Assembly: GCF_000725805.1 (NCBI RefSeq)
Contig: NZ_JOFT01000031.1
Coordinates: forward strand, 22,645 to 86,644
Source: Streptomyces xanthophaeus
GTDB taxonomy: Bacteria; Actinomycetota; Actinomycetes; Streptomycetales; Streptomycetaceae
DNA length: 64,000 nt
Reading direction: 5' to 3'
Part shown: positions 63,703 to 64,000 of the stretch, piece by piece
How the letters are laid out: each line of letters opens with the position of its first letter
Position numbering within the stretch: position 1 is the first letter of the stretch
Notes under the pieces: generated by a model
Databases searched by the model: none
The model's input: the letters and a program-made list of their open reading frames with translations, nothing else
What the model was told of the DNA's origin: nothing
Translations under genes and position numbers: made by a program

Positions 63703-63738
63703 CGAACGGCCCCGGACCAGCTGGTCCGGGGCCGTTCG
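63703..63738 (-). terminator. Terminator after metK
   Basis: A perfect 36-bp palindrome (arms 63703-63720 and 63721-63738) lies 15 nt after the metK stop, on the way to priA. It folds into an 18-bp stem with a minimal loop. Confidence 0.85.
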
Positions 63739-63753
63739 GCGAAGCGGTGCTGC

Positions 63754-64000
<247 letters not shown>

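Overview
The window looks like chromosomal DNA of a Streptomyces or very close relative. Evidence: GC content near 70 percent with strong GC3 bias, many GTG starts, frequent GTGA/ATGA stop-start overlaps, perfect GC-rich hairpin terminators without U-tracts, a WhiB-family protein, a LAL-type LuxR regulator, GuaB1, and a helicase-degenerate actinobacterial PriA next to metK. No rRNA, tRNA, CRISPR array, intact insertion sequence or PKS/NRPS cluster was seen.

Left part (0-23.8 kb, ordinary chromosome). An NmrA-like protein cut by the window edge is followed by a ROK repressor divergent from an MFS transporter, a uracil/xanthine permease and a DUF5995 protein. Next is an amino-acid catabolism region: a flavin monoamine oxidase of IaaM size, a nitrilase-superfamily amidase, an APC permease and an Lrp/AsnC regulator. 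Inside it sit a lone N-terminal fragment of a xi-class glutathione transferase, preceded by a short leader peptide and a hairpin, and a WhiB protein. Then come an SGNH hydrolase, a repeat lipoprotein, a LytTR/LytS two-component pair around a sodium:solute symporter, a LAL regulator, an ECF sigma factor, a DUF1992 protein and guaB1, which has an upstream mini-ORF.

Middle part (23.9-51 kb, accessory-looking). A long run of minus-strand genes with few gaps reads from about 50.9 kb down to 27.2 kb, followed by TMEM175, degenerate IS701-like transposase and xdhC genes. In order of transcription the run holds: DJ-1/PfpI, a ThDP-dependent 2-oxoacid decarboxylase-like enzyme, three NTF2-like proteins, GMC oxidoreductase, DJ-1, VOC protein, AGE-epimerase-like protein, STAS, GlgX, STAS, RsbW-like kinase, SpoIIE-type phosphatase, MinD-like ATPase, DJ-1, aldehyde dehydrogenase, an F420/NADP-type reductase, a three-subunit molybdenum hydroxylase, an MFS transporter, a cyclic-nucleotide-domain histidine kinase and a fourth NTF2-like protein. 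This combines an oxidative alcohol/oxoacid/aldehyde pathway with a partner-switching signalling module and glycogen debranching. Divergent from it (51.2-54.6 kb, plus strand) are a UBP-type zinc finger, a receiver-flavoprotein fusion, a protein of unknown function, an Abm-domain protein and a truncated hemoglobin. The shared 277-bp divergent promoter region holds nested palindromes. I infer a stress- or redox-responsive metabolic island inserted between conserved chromosomal genes.

Right part (54.6-64 kb, core). A secreted RNase lipoprotein overlaps its barstar-type inhibitor. Then come a small SH3-like protein, a SorC-type sugar-binding regulator, rpe, rsmB-like and fmt, a helix-turn-helix protein divergent from fmt, priA, and the 3' end of metK.
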